6,239 nt of DNA from Clostridia bacterium (GCA_017441045.1 JAFSAK010000058.1:1-6239); one strand, 5' to 3'. Shown: positions 1-5,660, numbered from the stretch's first letter. Numbers and translations: made by a program. Notes: generated by a model not told the origin, from the letters alone.

Positions 1-447
1 ATAGGGGATATAAAATCCTTTACTCTCGGAAATTCTCCTTATATTCTTTTAGAACTCAATATGGCCGCCTTTGATGCCATTACGATACAGACCATAGAAA
101 ATATTTGCCGTATGGGATATATACCTGTTTTCGCTCATATCGAAAGATACCTCGGTTGTCGCGGTATCAGAAAGATTTTAAAACTTGTAAAGGATGGCAA
201 GTGTCTCGCGCAGATTAATGCCGCGGCAGTCCTTGGTGGAATGCGCAAAAAAATATTCAAACTCATTAAGGGTGATTATATTTATATTCTCGGAAGTGAT
301 ACCCATTCGGTAAACTCCCGACCTCCCTTTATGGGCGAGGCGCTTGCGAGTATTGCCCAAAACTGCGGTGAAGAGTATAGCAAACGGCTTATGGCCAATT
401 CCGATAGATTATTTTCAAAAATATTTGGGGAGCGCTATGAAGAGTAA
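1..447 (+). CDS. PHP-family protein-tyrosine phosphatase, CpsB/YwqE type (5' truncated)
   Basis: This is the C-terminal part (148 codons in the window) of a metal-dependent tyrosine phosphatase. The reading frame is open from base 1, so the start lies upstream. In capsule and exopolysaccharide systems this family dephosphorylates the partner tyrosine kinase (CpsD/YwqD) in the cytoplasm, tuning polymer export. Family landmarks visible here are YILLELN (Glu at 52-54), GYIPVFAHIERY (metal-ligand His at 136-138, matching the usual AH-x-ERY motif), AQINAAAVLGG, and GSDTHS (Asp at 298-300 and His at 304-306) followed by RPP. Order and spacing match the C-terminal half of CpsB/YwqE. The N-terminal HxH metal motif is outside the window, so full activity cannot be judged. 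Its last 11 bases overlap the start of pgeF, implying co-transcription. A general PHP-domain phosphoesterase is the alternative. Confidence 0.85.
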   Translation: MGDIKSFTLGNSPYILLELNMAAFDAITIQTIENICRMGYIPVFAHIERYLGCRGIRKILKLVKDGKCLAQINAAAVLGGMRKKIFKLIKGDYIYILGSDTHSVNSRPPFMGEALASIAQNCGEEYSKRLMANSDRLFSKIFGERYEE

Positions 448-1255
448 TACAGTTAATATAAAAAGAAACGGCGAACTCGTTTATATAACATTCCCTAAAC
501 TTGAAGATTGCGGCGCGGTAAATCACGCTTTCACAACTAAAATGGGCGGTGTGAGCGAAGGATACTTTTCTTCTATGAATATGAGTTTCACAAAGGGTGA
601 GCCCCGCGAAAAAACCACCGAAAACTATAGAAGAATTTTAAGCGCCATAGGCAGTGACCTTTCCCATCTGGTTTTAAGTCATCAAACCCATACGGACAAT
701 CTGAAAATCGTAACGAGCGAAGATTTGGGCTCAGGTTTCACCAAACCTTCTTTTACGGATATTGATGGGCTTATTACGAACGAAAGAGGGATTGCCCTTG
801 TAACCCAGTATGCCGATTGTACGCCTCTGCTTTTTTGCGACCCCGTAAAAAAGGTTATAGCGGCCTCCCATTCTGGTTGGCGCGGCACCGTAAAGCAAAT
901 CGGCGCAAAAACTGTTTATAAAATGGTGGATGAATTCGGTTGCGATCCGAAGGATATTATTGTCGCTATAGGACCGTGTATTTGTAAAGAATGCTATGAA
1001 GTTGATGACCCCGTTTTAGATGCCTTCAAAAAAACTGATATTGATTTAGACGGCGTTTTCACTCCAACGCGCCCCGACCATTATAACCTGGACCTTCGCC
1101 TTGCTAATAAGAAAATACTTTTAAAGGCGGGTATCAGGGAAGAAAATATGGATATTGCCGATATTTGCACCTGTCAAAACAGTGATTTTCTTTATTCCCA
1201 TAGAGTGATGGGAGAAAAGCGGGGGAATTTAGCCGCCATAATAGAATTGAAATAA
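437..1255 (+). CDS. pgeF: Peptidoglycan editing factor PgeF (YfiH, multicopper polyphenol oxidase/laccase-like)
   Basis: Cytoplasmic protein of the DUF152/YfiH family. In E. coli, PgeF corrects peptidoglycan precursors in which L-Ser has replaced L-Ala at position 1; other members have been described as purine-nucleoside enzymes. The 272 residues are a normal family length. Diagnostic blocks are SHQTH (His85), QYADCTPLLF (Cys128), ASHSGWRG (His145), AIGPCICKECYEV (about 178-189) and a C-terminal CTCQNSDFLYSHR followed by GNLAAII. His85, Cys128 and His145 correspond to the family's metal-binding triad. I chose the ATG at 437 because GGGGAG (427-432) sits 4 bases upstream. The open frame extends back to 344, but that part lies inside the phosphatase gene and lacks family similarity. 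The 11-bp overlap suggests translational coupling to the upstream phosphatase. A hairpin terminator follows immediately. Confidence 0.93.
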   Translation: MKSNTVNIKRNGELVYITFPKLEDCGAVNHAFTTKMGGVSEGYFSSMNMSFTKGEPREKTTENYRRILSAIGSDLSHLVLSHQTHTDNLKIVTSEDLGSGFTKPSFTDIDGLITNERGIALVTQYADCTPLLFCDPVKKVIAASHSGWRGTVKQIGAKTVYKMVDEFGCDPKDIIVAIGPCICKECYEVDDPVLDAFKKTDIDLDGVFTPTRPDHYNLDLRLANKKILLKAGIREENMDIADICTCQNSDFLYSHRVMGEKRGNLAAIIELK

Positions 1256-1289
1256 AAAATAACTGTGATTTTATCACAGTTATTTTTTT
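1254..1289. terminator. Bidirectional Rho-independent terminator between pgeF and the AraC gene
   Basis: TAACTGTGA (1260-1268) and TCACAGTTA (1274-1282) form a perfect 9-bp stem with a 5-base loop. Six A on the left (1254-1259) and seven T on the right (1283-1289) give a U tract on either strand, so it can stop both converging transcription units. It includes the pgeF stop codon and the last codons and stop of the facing AraC gene. Confidence 0.9.
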
Positions 1290-2071
1290 GCTTTTCGGTA
1301 ATCCTTTGGAGTCATACCATATTTATTTTTAAAACGGTGCATAAAGTTTGAATAATCCTTGAATCCTGAGTTGGTGCAAATTTGCGATATATTCATTTCG
1401 GTAGTTTTAAGCAGTCGTTCAGCGTGGTTAAAACGAATATCATCAATATATTTTTGGAAGCTTATTCCCATATTTTCCTTGAAATATTTGCAAAGATAAA
1501 CGGGGGTTACACCAAGATACTCGGCTACCGAGTTAAGCGTTATTCCGGAACTGAAGTTGCCGAGGATATATATGAGCGCCTTTCTTATATATGCAGTATG
1601 CGTGGATTTCTTGGCTTCCGAAAGAATAATAATCTTTCTTAATACGCAGGAAATCAGATTTGCCTGATAAAATATATTATCGGTATCCTGAACTGCGACA
1701 ATCTCCTTCAGCATGGCTTCAATCAATTTCTTGTCTTCACCCTTAAGTTTTATGGCAACGGGGGCTCCCGATTCAACAAGTTCGGGGATATTGATTTCAG
1801 AACACAATTCATAGGTGAAGGAAACATTAATCAGGTCTGTTAAATCATCGGAATGCATACTGTGGACCGAAGCAGGTGTGGTGAAATAAAGCATACCGTC
1901 TTCCAATGGATATTCAACATCGTCAATGGGATATGTACCGTTTCCTTTTATAATATATTCCACCTCGAAATATTCGTGGCGATGAATAAAAAATTCGTTT
2001 ATATTGTTGTTGCGCTCGCCTCTGATTGCCGAACCGTAAAGCCGTTTTCTGTTGAAAGTAAAAATTTTCAC
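1280..2071 (-). CDS. AraC-family transcriptional regulator (downstream member of tandem pair)
   Basis: Predicted 263-residue cytoplasmic DNA-binding regulator. The N-terminal half is a cupin-type sensing domain with IHRHEYFEVEY (His30, His32; about 25-85). The C-terminal ~100 residues hold two helix-turn-helix units: ITLNSVAEYLGVTPVYLCKY (about 177-196) and the SGFKDYSNFMHRFKNKYGMTP signature (about 235-255). The start is a GTG at 2069-2071, three bases after the stop of the upstream paralogue. A GAGG lies about 11 bases before it, rather far, so translation is probably coupled; no later Met occurs before residue 60. By hand alignment about 64 of the last 100 residues match the upstream gene without gaps. 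The ligand is unknown and no sugar or transport gene is adjacent, so targets cannot be assigned. Transcription comes from the promoter near 2890 and stops at the shared terminator. Confidence 0.9.
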   Translation of the reverse strand: MKIFTFNRKRLYGSAIRGERNNNINEFFIHRHEYFEVEYIIKGNGTYPIDDVEYPLEDGMLYFTTPASVHSMHSDDLTDLINVSFTYELCSEINIPELVESGAPVAIKLKGEDKKLIEAMLKEIVAVQDTDNIFYQANLISCVLRKIIILSEAKKSTHTAYIRKALIYILGNFSSGITLNSVAEYLGVTPVYLCKYFKENMGISFQKYIDDIRFNHAERLLKTTEMNISQICTNSGFKDYSNFMHRFKNKYGMTPKDYRKAKK

Positions 2072-2074
2072 TGT

Positions 2075-2866
2075 CTATATATCCTCGCAGTTCCTGTAAG
2101 TGTTAGGGGTCATACCATATTTGGTTTTAAAACGGCGCATAAAGTTGGAATAATCTTTAAACCCTGATAAATGGGCAATTTCTATTGTGCTCATTTCGGT
2201 GGATTTTAAAAGCTTTGAGGCGTAATCAAAGCGAATATTATCAAGATAACTTTTAAAGCTCATTCCCATTGTTTCTTTAAAATACGTACATAAGTAAACA
2301 GAGGAAATACCGAGATGCTTAGCAACCGATTCCAAGGTGATTTCCGAACCGAGATTACTTGATATATATATGAGAGCTTTGCGGATATGGTTGTTGCCGA
2401 TAGGTGTGTATTCGGGGGAAATCTTTGCGATTTTATGCAGAATGCAGGATAAAAGACATTTTTTATATGGCTCGTTAAATTCTCTTTGCGCAAAAACAAG
2501 TTCTCTAAAATATGTATGCATAACTTCGCGGTCATCGCCCAAAAGTTTAATGGAAACGGGCACGCCGGCATCAATAAACTTATCCATACCAAGTTCTGTG
2601 AAAACATCAAAATTAAATGATACATTTATAAGTCGAAAAGGTTTATCGGTATTTAAAATATTAAAAGAAGCGGGGGTGGTGAAAAAGAGCGTATCCCGTT
2701 CCATCGGATAGGCGATATTATCAACTTCGTAGGTACCGCTTCCCGATAAAATAAATTCAATTTCGAAATATTCGTGACGGTGAATTTCACAGTTGCATCG
2801 CTCATCGTGTAGATATGCGGATATGGAGTACTCGCGTAAAGATTCTTTATTGGTGAAAAATTTCAT
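2075..2866 (-). CDS. AraC-family transcriptional regulator (upstream member of tandem pair)
   Basis: Also exactly 263 residues, with the same architecture: a cupin-like N-terminal domain with EIHRHEYFEIEFIL (about 27-40) and FFTTPAS, then a double helix-turn-helix domain. The latter has ITLESVAKHLGISSVYLCTY (about 176-195) and SGFKDYSNFMRRFKTKYGMT (about 234-253). I chose the ATG at 2864-2866 because AAAGGAAG (2881-2874) sits 7 bases upstream. The frame also has a TTG at 2884, but that falls at the predicted transcript start and would leave no room for a ribosome binding site. The motif conservation and equal length show that this gene and its downstream neighbour arose by duplication. Their sensing halves have diverged more than their DNA-binding halves, as expected if they read different signals at related DNA sites. 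The inducer is unknown. Confidence 0.9.
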   Translation of the reverse strand: MKFFTNKESLREYSISAYLHDERCNCEIHRHEYFEIEFILSGSGTYEVDNIAYPMERDTLFFTTPASFNILNTDKPFRLINVSFNFDVFTELGMDKFIDAGVPVSIKLLGDDREVMHTYFRELVFAQREFNEPYKKCLLSCILHKIAKISPEYTPIGNNHIRKALIYISSNLGSEITLESVAKHLGISSVYLCTYFKETMGMSFKSYLDNIRFDYASKLLKSTEMSTIEIAHLSGFKDYSNFMRRFKTKYGMTPNTYRNCEDI

Positions 2867-2888
2867 CTCGTCACTTCCTTTCAAATTT

Positions 2889-2916
2889 ATTATACATTAC
2901 ATATTAAAAAAAGCAA
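2889..2916 (-). promoter_or_regulatory. Promoter of the tandem AraC genes
   Basis: On the minus strand a perfect -10 box TATAAT lies at 2894-2889, preceded by TTGCTT at 2916-2911 with a 16-base spacer. The -35 match is weak (three of six), so an activator or A-tract help is possible. The predicted start is near 2882, giving an untranslated leader of only about 16 bases that consists almost entirely of the ribosome binding site. Confidence 0.6.
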
Positions 2917-2953
2917 TAAAAATAATAAAACGCTCTCGGCAAAAACCAAGAGC
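2915..2953 (-). terminator. Rho-independent terminator after rex
   Basis: Read on the minus strand, GCTCTTGG (2953-2946) pairs with CCGAGAGC (2939-2932) as 8 bp including one G-U pair. The loop is 6 bases, followed by a T-rich run (2930-2915). It starts 8 bases after the rex stop codon. Its T-rich tail overlaps the -35 region of the AraC promoter. Confidence 0.8.
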
Positions 2954-2960
2954 ATTCTAA

Positions 2961-3593
2961 TTATTCCTCACTGTTTAATTTGTATGAAAGAGTCATCAAA
3001 CTATCGCCGAAGTGCATATTTTCTACTGTGATTTGCGGATATTCAATTCCAAAATCATAGTGGCTGAAATTCCATATGCCCTTAATTCCTAATTTAACAA
3101 GTTGGTCGGCGATGGATTTGGCCTGCTCTTTGGGTATACAAAGAACGGCGGCGGTAGGTTTGTTTTCCCTGCAGAACTCATCGAGATTTGATATATTTCT
3201 TATGGGCAAATTTCTTACTACCTGACCGATAAGCGCTTCCTTTCGATCAAAAATACCTATTAAACTAAATCCCAAGGCCTCAAAACTTATATGCTGCGCA
3301 ACGGCTCTGCCCAAATTACCCGCGCCAATTAAAATAATATTATCTCTGCGATCAAGACCGAGTATTTTACCGATTTCTTCACGGAGAAGTTCAACGTTAT
3401 ATCCATAGCCTTGCTGACCAAAACCGCCGAAACAGTTGAGATCTTGCCTTATTTGACTGGCGGTAAATCCCATTTTTTCAGAAAGCTGTTTAGAGGAAAT
3501 TCGGGAAATTCCTTCATTTTTAAGTTCGCCTAAAAATCGATAATATCGGGGTAATCGTTTGATAACCGAATCGGAAATGCCTTTAAATTGCAT
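2961..3593 (-). CDS. rex: Redox-sensing transcriptional repressor Rex
   Basis: Cytoplasmic dimeric repressor that binds operators when NADH/NAD+ is low and is released by NADH; in anaerobic Firmicutes it typically controls fermentation and NADH-recycling genes. The N-terminal winged helix (about 1-75) carries RLPRYYRFL, RISSKQLSEKMGFTASQIRQ and FGGFGQQGYGYNVE, all typical of Clostridia Rex. The Rossmann NAD(H) domain has ILIGAGNLGRAVAQ (GxGxxG at 90-95) and Asp116 in FDRK at the end of the second strand, then GIKGIWNFS and the C-terminal LMTLSYKL helix. I prefer the ATG at 3591-3593 (210 residues), because GGGTGAT lies about 5 bases upstream. A GTG at 3602 would add three residues but sits inside that binding site. 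It is a single-gene unit with its own promoter and terminator, divergent from perR. Confidence 0.95.
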   Translation of the reverse strand: MQFKGISDSVIKRLPRYYRFLGELKNEGISRISSKQLSEKMGFTASQIRQDLNCFGGFGQQGYGYNVELLREEIGKILGLDRRDNIILIGAGNLGRAVAQHISFEALGFSLIGIFDRKEALIGQVVRNLPIRNISNLDEFCRENKPTAAVLCIPKEQAKSIADQLVKLGIKGIWNFSHYDFGIEYPQITVENMHFGDSLMTLSYKLNSEE

Positions 3594-3627
3594 CCAAATC
3601 ACCCGTTTCTTTTGTCATTACACAATA

Positions 3628-3656
3628 ATTTTAAAGCTTTGACAAAAAAATGTCAA
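3628..3656 (-). promoter_or_regulatory. rex promoter
   Basis: On the minus strand a perfect -35 TTGACA (3656-3651) and a -10 TAAAAT (3633-3628) are separated by 17 bases. The predicted start is near 3621, giving a leader of about 28 bases. Its -35 box lies only 18 bp from the perR -35 box on the other strand. Confidence 0.8.
3639..3656. promoter_or_regulatory. 18-bp inverted repeat over the rex -35 box, candidate Rex operator
   Basis: TTGACA-A6-TGTCAA is a perfect 6-bp inverted repeat spanning 18 bp, the same length and TTG...CAA ends as Rex operators (TTGTGAA-N4-TTCACAA or TTGTTAA-N4-TTAACAA). Inner bases differ from both consensus forms at several positions. Part of the match is forced, because one arm is the rex -35 hexamer itself. 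Autoregulation by Rex is an inference. Confidence 0.4.
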
Positions 3657-3674
3657 GAAAATTTAAAAAAACTG

Positions 3675-3702
3675 TTGACAAACCGGAAAAAGCGTGTATA
3701 AT
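3675..3702 (+). promoter_or_regulatory. perR-rbr operon promoter
   Basis: Perfect -35 TTGACA (3675-3680) and perfect -10 TATAAT (3697-3702) with a 16-base spacer; TG precedes the -10 directly. The predicted transcript start, near 3709, falls at the left edge of the palindrome at 3709-3721. A promoter this strong with an operator at its start point is well suited to repression. Confidence 0.88.
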
Positions 3703-3703
3703 A

Positions 3704-3726
3704 AAATCAGTAATCATTACTAATTT
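3704..3726. promoter_or_regulatory. Candidate PerR box (operator) at the perR start point
   Basis: AGTAATCATTACT (3709-3721) is a perfect 6-1-6 palindrome centred on C3715. After one mismatched pair (3708/3722), four more pairs match (3704-3707 with 3723-3726). This is the 7-1-7 layout of Fur/PerR sites, and the core AAT-N-ATT matches the B. subtilis PerR box TTATAATNATTATAA (9 of 14 specified bases). Location just downstream of the -10 predicts repression and autoregulation by the PerR encoded next to it. Confidence 0.72.
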
Positions 3727-3737
3727 AGGAGAAGGCG

Positions 3738-4112
3738 ATGAGAAATTACTCAAAACAGCGCGAAGCAATACTAAAGGTATTGCGAAATTCAAAATCTCAT
3801 CCTACCGCTTCGCAGGTTTACGAAGAAGTAAGAAAAGAGATACCTAATATAAGTTTAGGTACCGTGTATCGTAATCTGGCGATTTTGGTGGAAGATGGCG
3901 AGATAATCAGTGTTGTAGTAGGGGATGGAAACGACCATTTTGATGGCGATAATTCCTTCCATCTGCATCTTCACTGTAAAAAATGCGGATCCATTACCGA
4001 TGTGCCCGTGGATGATAAAACCATAGAGGTTATGTCGGGCGAAGAGGGATTTTGCATAGAAAATGCCGTTTGTGTAGTTTACGGAATCTGCCGTAACTGT
4101 AAAGAGCAATGA
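3738..4112 (+). CDS. perR: Peroxide-responsive repressor PerR (Fur family)
   Basis: Metal-dependent repressor of 124 residues. PerR with Fe(II) is inactivated when peroxide oxidises its histidine ligands, releasing peroxide-defence genes. All five regulatory metal ligands of B. subtilis PerR can be placed by alignment: His21 (SHPTASQVY), Asp69 (HFDG), His75 and His77 (FHLHLHC), and Asp88 (SITDV). The structural zinc site is complete, with Cys80/Cys83 (CKKC) and Cys118/Cys121 (CRNC). The recognition helix is around ISLGTVYRNLAIL (38-50). Aspartate rather than glutamate at position 88 favours PerR over Fur. The N terminus is about 16 residues shorter than the B. subtilis protein. The ATG at 3738 is set by AGGAG (3727-3731), 6 bases upstream. 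rbr follows after 46 bases without a terminator, giving a classic perR-rubrerythrin operon. A different Fur-family sensor is possible but less likely. Confidence 0.9.
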   Translation: MRNYSKQREAILKVLRNSKSHPTASQVYEEVRKEIPNISLGTVYRNLAILVEDGEIISVVVGDGNDHFDGDNSFHLHLHCKKCGSITDVPVDDKTIEVMSGEEGFCIENAVCVVYGICRNCKEQ

Positions 4113-4158
4113 TTAAAAAATCATAAATAAGTTTATATTAAATTCGGAGGTCATTATT

Positions 4159-4701
4159 ATGAAAAAGTATGTATGTTTAATTTGTGGTTATGTTCACGAA
4201 GGTAACGAAGCTCCTGCTGAATGCCCCATTTGCCATGCTCCCGCTTCCAAATTCCAAGAGCAAGCAGGCGAAAAGACCTGGGCTGCTGAGCACGTTGTAG
4301 GTATTGCAAAAGGCGTTGATGAAAGAATAATCGAAGGCCTTCGCGAGAATTTTAACGGCGAATGCTGTGAAGTAGGTATGTATCTTGCTATGGCTCGCGT
4401 AGCCCATAGAGAAGGATATCCCGAAATCGGTCTTTACTGGGAAAAGGCCGCTTACGAAGAGGCAGAGCACGCTTCTAAGTTTGCAGAACTTTTAGGTGAA
4501 GTTGTAACCGATTCCACAAAGAAAAATCTCGAAATGCGCGTTGATGCCGAAAACGGCGCAACACTCGGCAAATTCGAACTTGCTAAACTTGCTAAAGAAT
4601 TAGGTCTTGATGCTATCCACGATACCGTTCACGAAATGGCTCGCGATGAAGCTCGTCACGGTAAGGCATTTGAGGGCCTTCTTGCACGCTACTTTCGTTA
4701 A
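4159..4701 (+). CDS. rbr: Reverse rubrerythrin (N-terminal rubredoxin domain, C-terminal diiron domain)
   Basis: Cytoplasmic non-haem peroxidase of 180 residues that reduces hydrogen peroxide to water in anaerobes. The domain order is inverted relative to classical rubrerythrin: the rubredoxin-like Fe(SCys)4 site comes first (Cys6, Cys9, Cys22, Cys25 in CLICGY and CPICH). The four-helix diiron domain follows (about 55-180). Likely iron ligands lie in [12 protein letters not shown] (Glu68), EEAEH (Glu101, His104), DAENGA (Glu131), VHEMA (Glu159) and DEARHG (Glu164, His167). The block around [19 protein letters not shown] is typical of the clostridial revRbr group, induced by oxygen and controlled by PerR in Clostridium acetobutylicum. 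GGAGG (4146-4150) stands 8 bases before the ATG. Use of GCT, CTT, GAA and CGC codons looks biased, as in highly expressed genes. It lies between the peroxide sensor and a flavin reductase-like gene. Confidence 0.95.
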   Translation: MKKYVCLICGYVHEGNEAPAECPICHAPASKFQEQAGEKTWAAEHVVGIAKGVDERIIEGLRENFNGECCEVGMYLAMARVAHREGYPEIGLYWEKAAYEEAEHASKFAELLGEVVTDSTKKNLEMRVDAENGATLGKFELAKLAKELGLDAIHDTVHEMARDEARHGKAFEGLLARYFR

Positions 4702-5191
4702 TGAAAGTAAAATAGATTTATCGGCTTATCATAAATTAAGTTACGGCTTGTTTGTGGTAACGGCAAAAGATGGGGATAAGGATAACGGTTGTATTTCCAA
4801 TACGGCTATTCAGGTTGCTCTCGGCCCCGACCGAATGGCAATTTCCCTTCAAAACAACAGTTTAACCAAGGAAATGGTTGAAAAAACGGGACTGCTTAAT
4901 GTATGCGTTCTCACAGATGATGCGCCCTTTGATGTTATAAAACATTTTGGTATGCAGTCGGGCAGGGATGTGGATAAGTTCGCCGATTGCGAAGCGGATT
5001 ATCGCACATCAAACGGAATAAAATATATTCCGAAATTTACTAATGCTTGTTTCTCCTTAAAGGTAATTAGTAAAACCGATGTAGGCAGTCACACATTGTT
5101 TGTGGGAGATGTTACGGAAGCCGTTGTGCTGGGCGAAGGGAATTCCTGTACCTATGCTCATTATCATAAATCAATCAAACCCAAAAATTGA
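4682..5191 (+). CDS. Flavin reductase-like FMN-binding protein (start uncertain)
   Basis: Member of the flavin reductase-like family related to the N-terminal half of high-molecular-weight rubredoxin (Hrb). Recognisable blocks (TTG-start numbering) are [13 protein letters not shown] (19-31), [20 protein letters not shown] (35-54), [12 protein letters not shown] (89-100), [13 protein letters not shown] (135-147) and TYAHYHK (157-163). It ends there, without the C-terminal rubredoxin domain of Hrb. Similarity begins only at [12 protein letters not shown] (from 4712), where no ATG is in frame. The best in-frame start is TTG at 4682, with GAGGG 6 bases before it, overlapping rbr by 20 bp. The ATG at 4701, overlapping the rbr stop as TAATG, is in another frame and meets TAG after four codons. 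A one-base slip or sequence error at the AAAA tract (4709-4712) would join it to this frame. Likely role: NAD(P)H- or flavin-driven electron supply to rubrerythrin (inferred from context). Confidence 0.82.
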   Translation: MHATFVNESKIDLSAYHKLSYGLFVVTAKDGDKDNGCISNTAIQVALGPDRMAISLQNNSLTKEMVEKTGLLNVCVLTDDAPFDVIKHFGMQSGRDVDKFADCEADYRTSNGIKYIPKFTNACFSLKVISKTDVGSHTLFVGDVTEAVVLGEGNSCTYAHYHKSIKPKN

Positions 5192-5252
5192 TAAATTTTA
5201 CAAGTTATAAATTTCAAAAACATTGGAAAATTATAAACGGGAGGGAAACATT

Positions 5253-5618
5253 ATGAAGAGATTATTAGCAATTATTTTTTCCGTAGTTTTTATCGCAATG
5301 CTTTCCGCCTGTGGCGGCGATAAAAATATGGGCGGTAACAGCAATGGAAATGACAATGGCGGAAGCGCGATGGAATCGGGTATGACAAATACCGCATCCG
5401 ATGAAGCCAAACTTACTGCCGATGAAGCCCTTGATATCGCTCTTTCTGATGCGGGGCTTAAGAAAGCGGACGTTAGTATGATAGAAAATCATCTTGATTA
5501 CGATAACGGCGTTTTAGTTTACGAGATTGATTTTGATTCAGAAGCGCATGAATATTCCTATGAAATTAACGCTAAAACAGGCGTTATAGTTGATAGGGAT
5601 AAGGATATGAAAGATTAA
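5253..5618 (+). CDS. Small PepSY-domain lipoprotein
   Basis: Predicted 121-residue exported lipoprotein. The N terminus MKRLLAIIFSVVFIAMLSAC is a type II signal peptide with lipobox LSAC, so Cys20 would be lipidated and anchored on the outer face of the membrane. A Gly/Asn-rich flexible linker (about 21-48) precedes a single PepSY domain (about 54-116), with LTADEALDIALSDAGL, VLVYEIDFDSE and YEINAKTGVIVD. PepSY domains occur in peptidase propeptides and cell-surface proteins and are thought to inhibit proteases or act as small ligand or metal sensors; the partner here is unknown. I chose the ATG at 5253 because GGGAGGG (5239-5245) is 7 bases upstream, although the frame is open back to a TTG at 5223. 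It lies 61 bases after the flavin reductase-like gene with no clear promoter or terminator between, so read-through from the perR operon is possible. Confidence 0.87.
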   Translation: MKRLLAIIFSVVFIAMLSACGGDKNMGGNSNGNDNGGSAMESGMTNTASDEAKLTADEALDIALSDAGLKKADVSMIENHLDYDNGVLVYEIDFDSEAHEYSYEINAKTGVIVDRDKDMKD

Positions 5619-5625
5619 GATTTGT

Positions 5626-5660
5626 AAAGGCAGATGAACTTTCATCTGCCTTTATTGTTT
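5626..5660 (+). terminator. Rho-independent terminator after the lipoprotein gene
   Basis: AAAGGCAGATGA (5626-5637) pairs perfectly with TCATCTGCCTTT (5642-5653) across a 4-base loop, giving a 12-bp stem followed by ATTGTTT. It begins 8 bases after the lipoprotein stop and probably also ends the perR-rbr transcript if that reads through. Confidence 0.88.

Noticed and set aside
344..436. Upstream extension of pgeF to base 344
   Set aside because: It lies wholly inside the phosphatase gene, lacks a ribosome binding site and family similarity, while GGGGAG precedes the ATG at 437.
2260..2711. Long open frames (121 and 124 codons) within the AraC gene at 2075-2866
   Set aside because: They are out-of-frame shadows of a clearly coding AraC gene and show no family motif.
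3650..3847. 65-codon plus-strand open frame through the rex/perR intergenic region
   Set aside because: It overlaps the perR promoter, operator and coding sequence in another frame, has no ribosome binding site, and shows no recognisable motif.
4110..4123. TGATT-AAAA-AATCA inverted repeat between perR and rbr, considered as terminator or operator
   Set aside because: The 5-bp A/T-rich stem has no following T tract and lacks the AAT-N-ATT core of a PerR site. Chance is likely.
5188..5203. TTGATAAATTTTACAA at the end of the flavin reductase-like gene as a Rex site
   Set aside because: The half-sites resemble Rex arms but are 2 rather than 4 bases apart, and the sequence overlaps a stop codon in A/T-rich DNA.
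5205..5237. Possible -10 boxes (TTATAA, TATAAA) before the lipoprotein gene
   Set aside because: No acceptable -35 hexamer at 16-18 bases from either, so I did not call a promoter.
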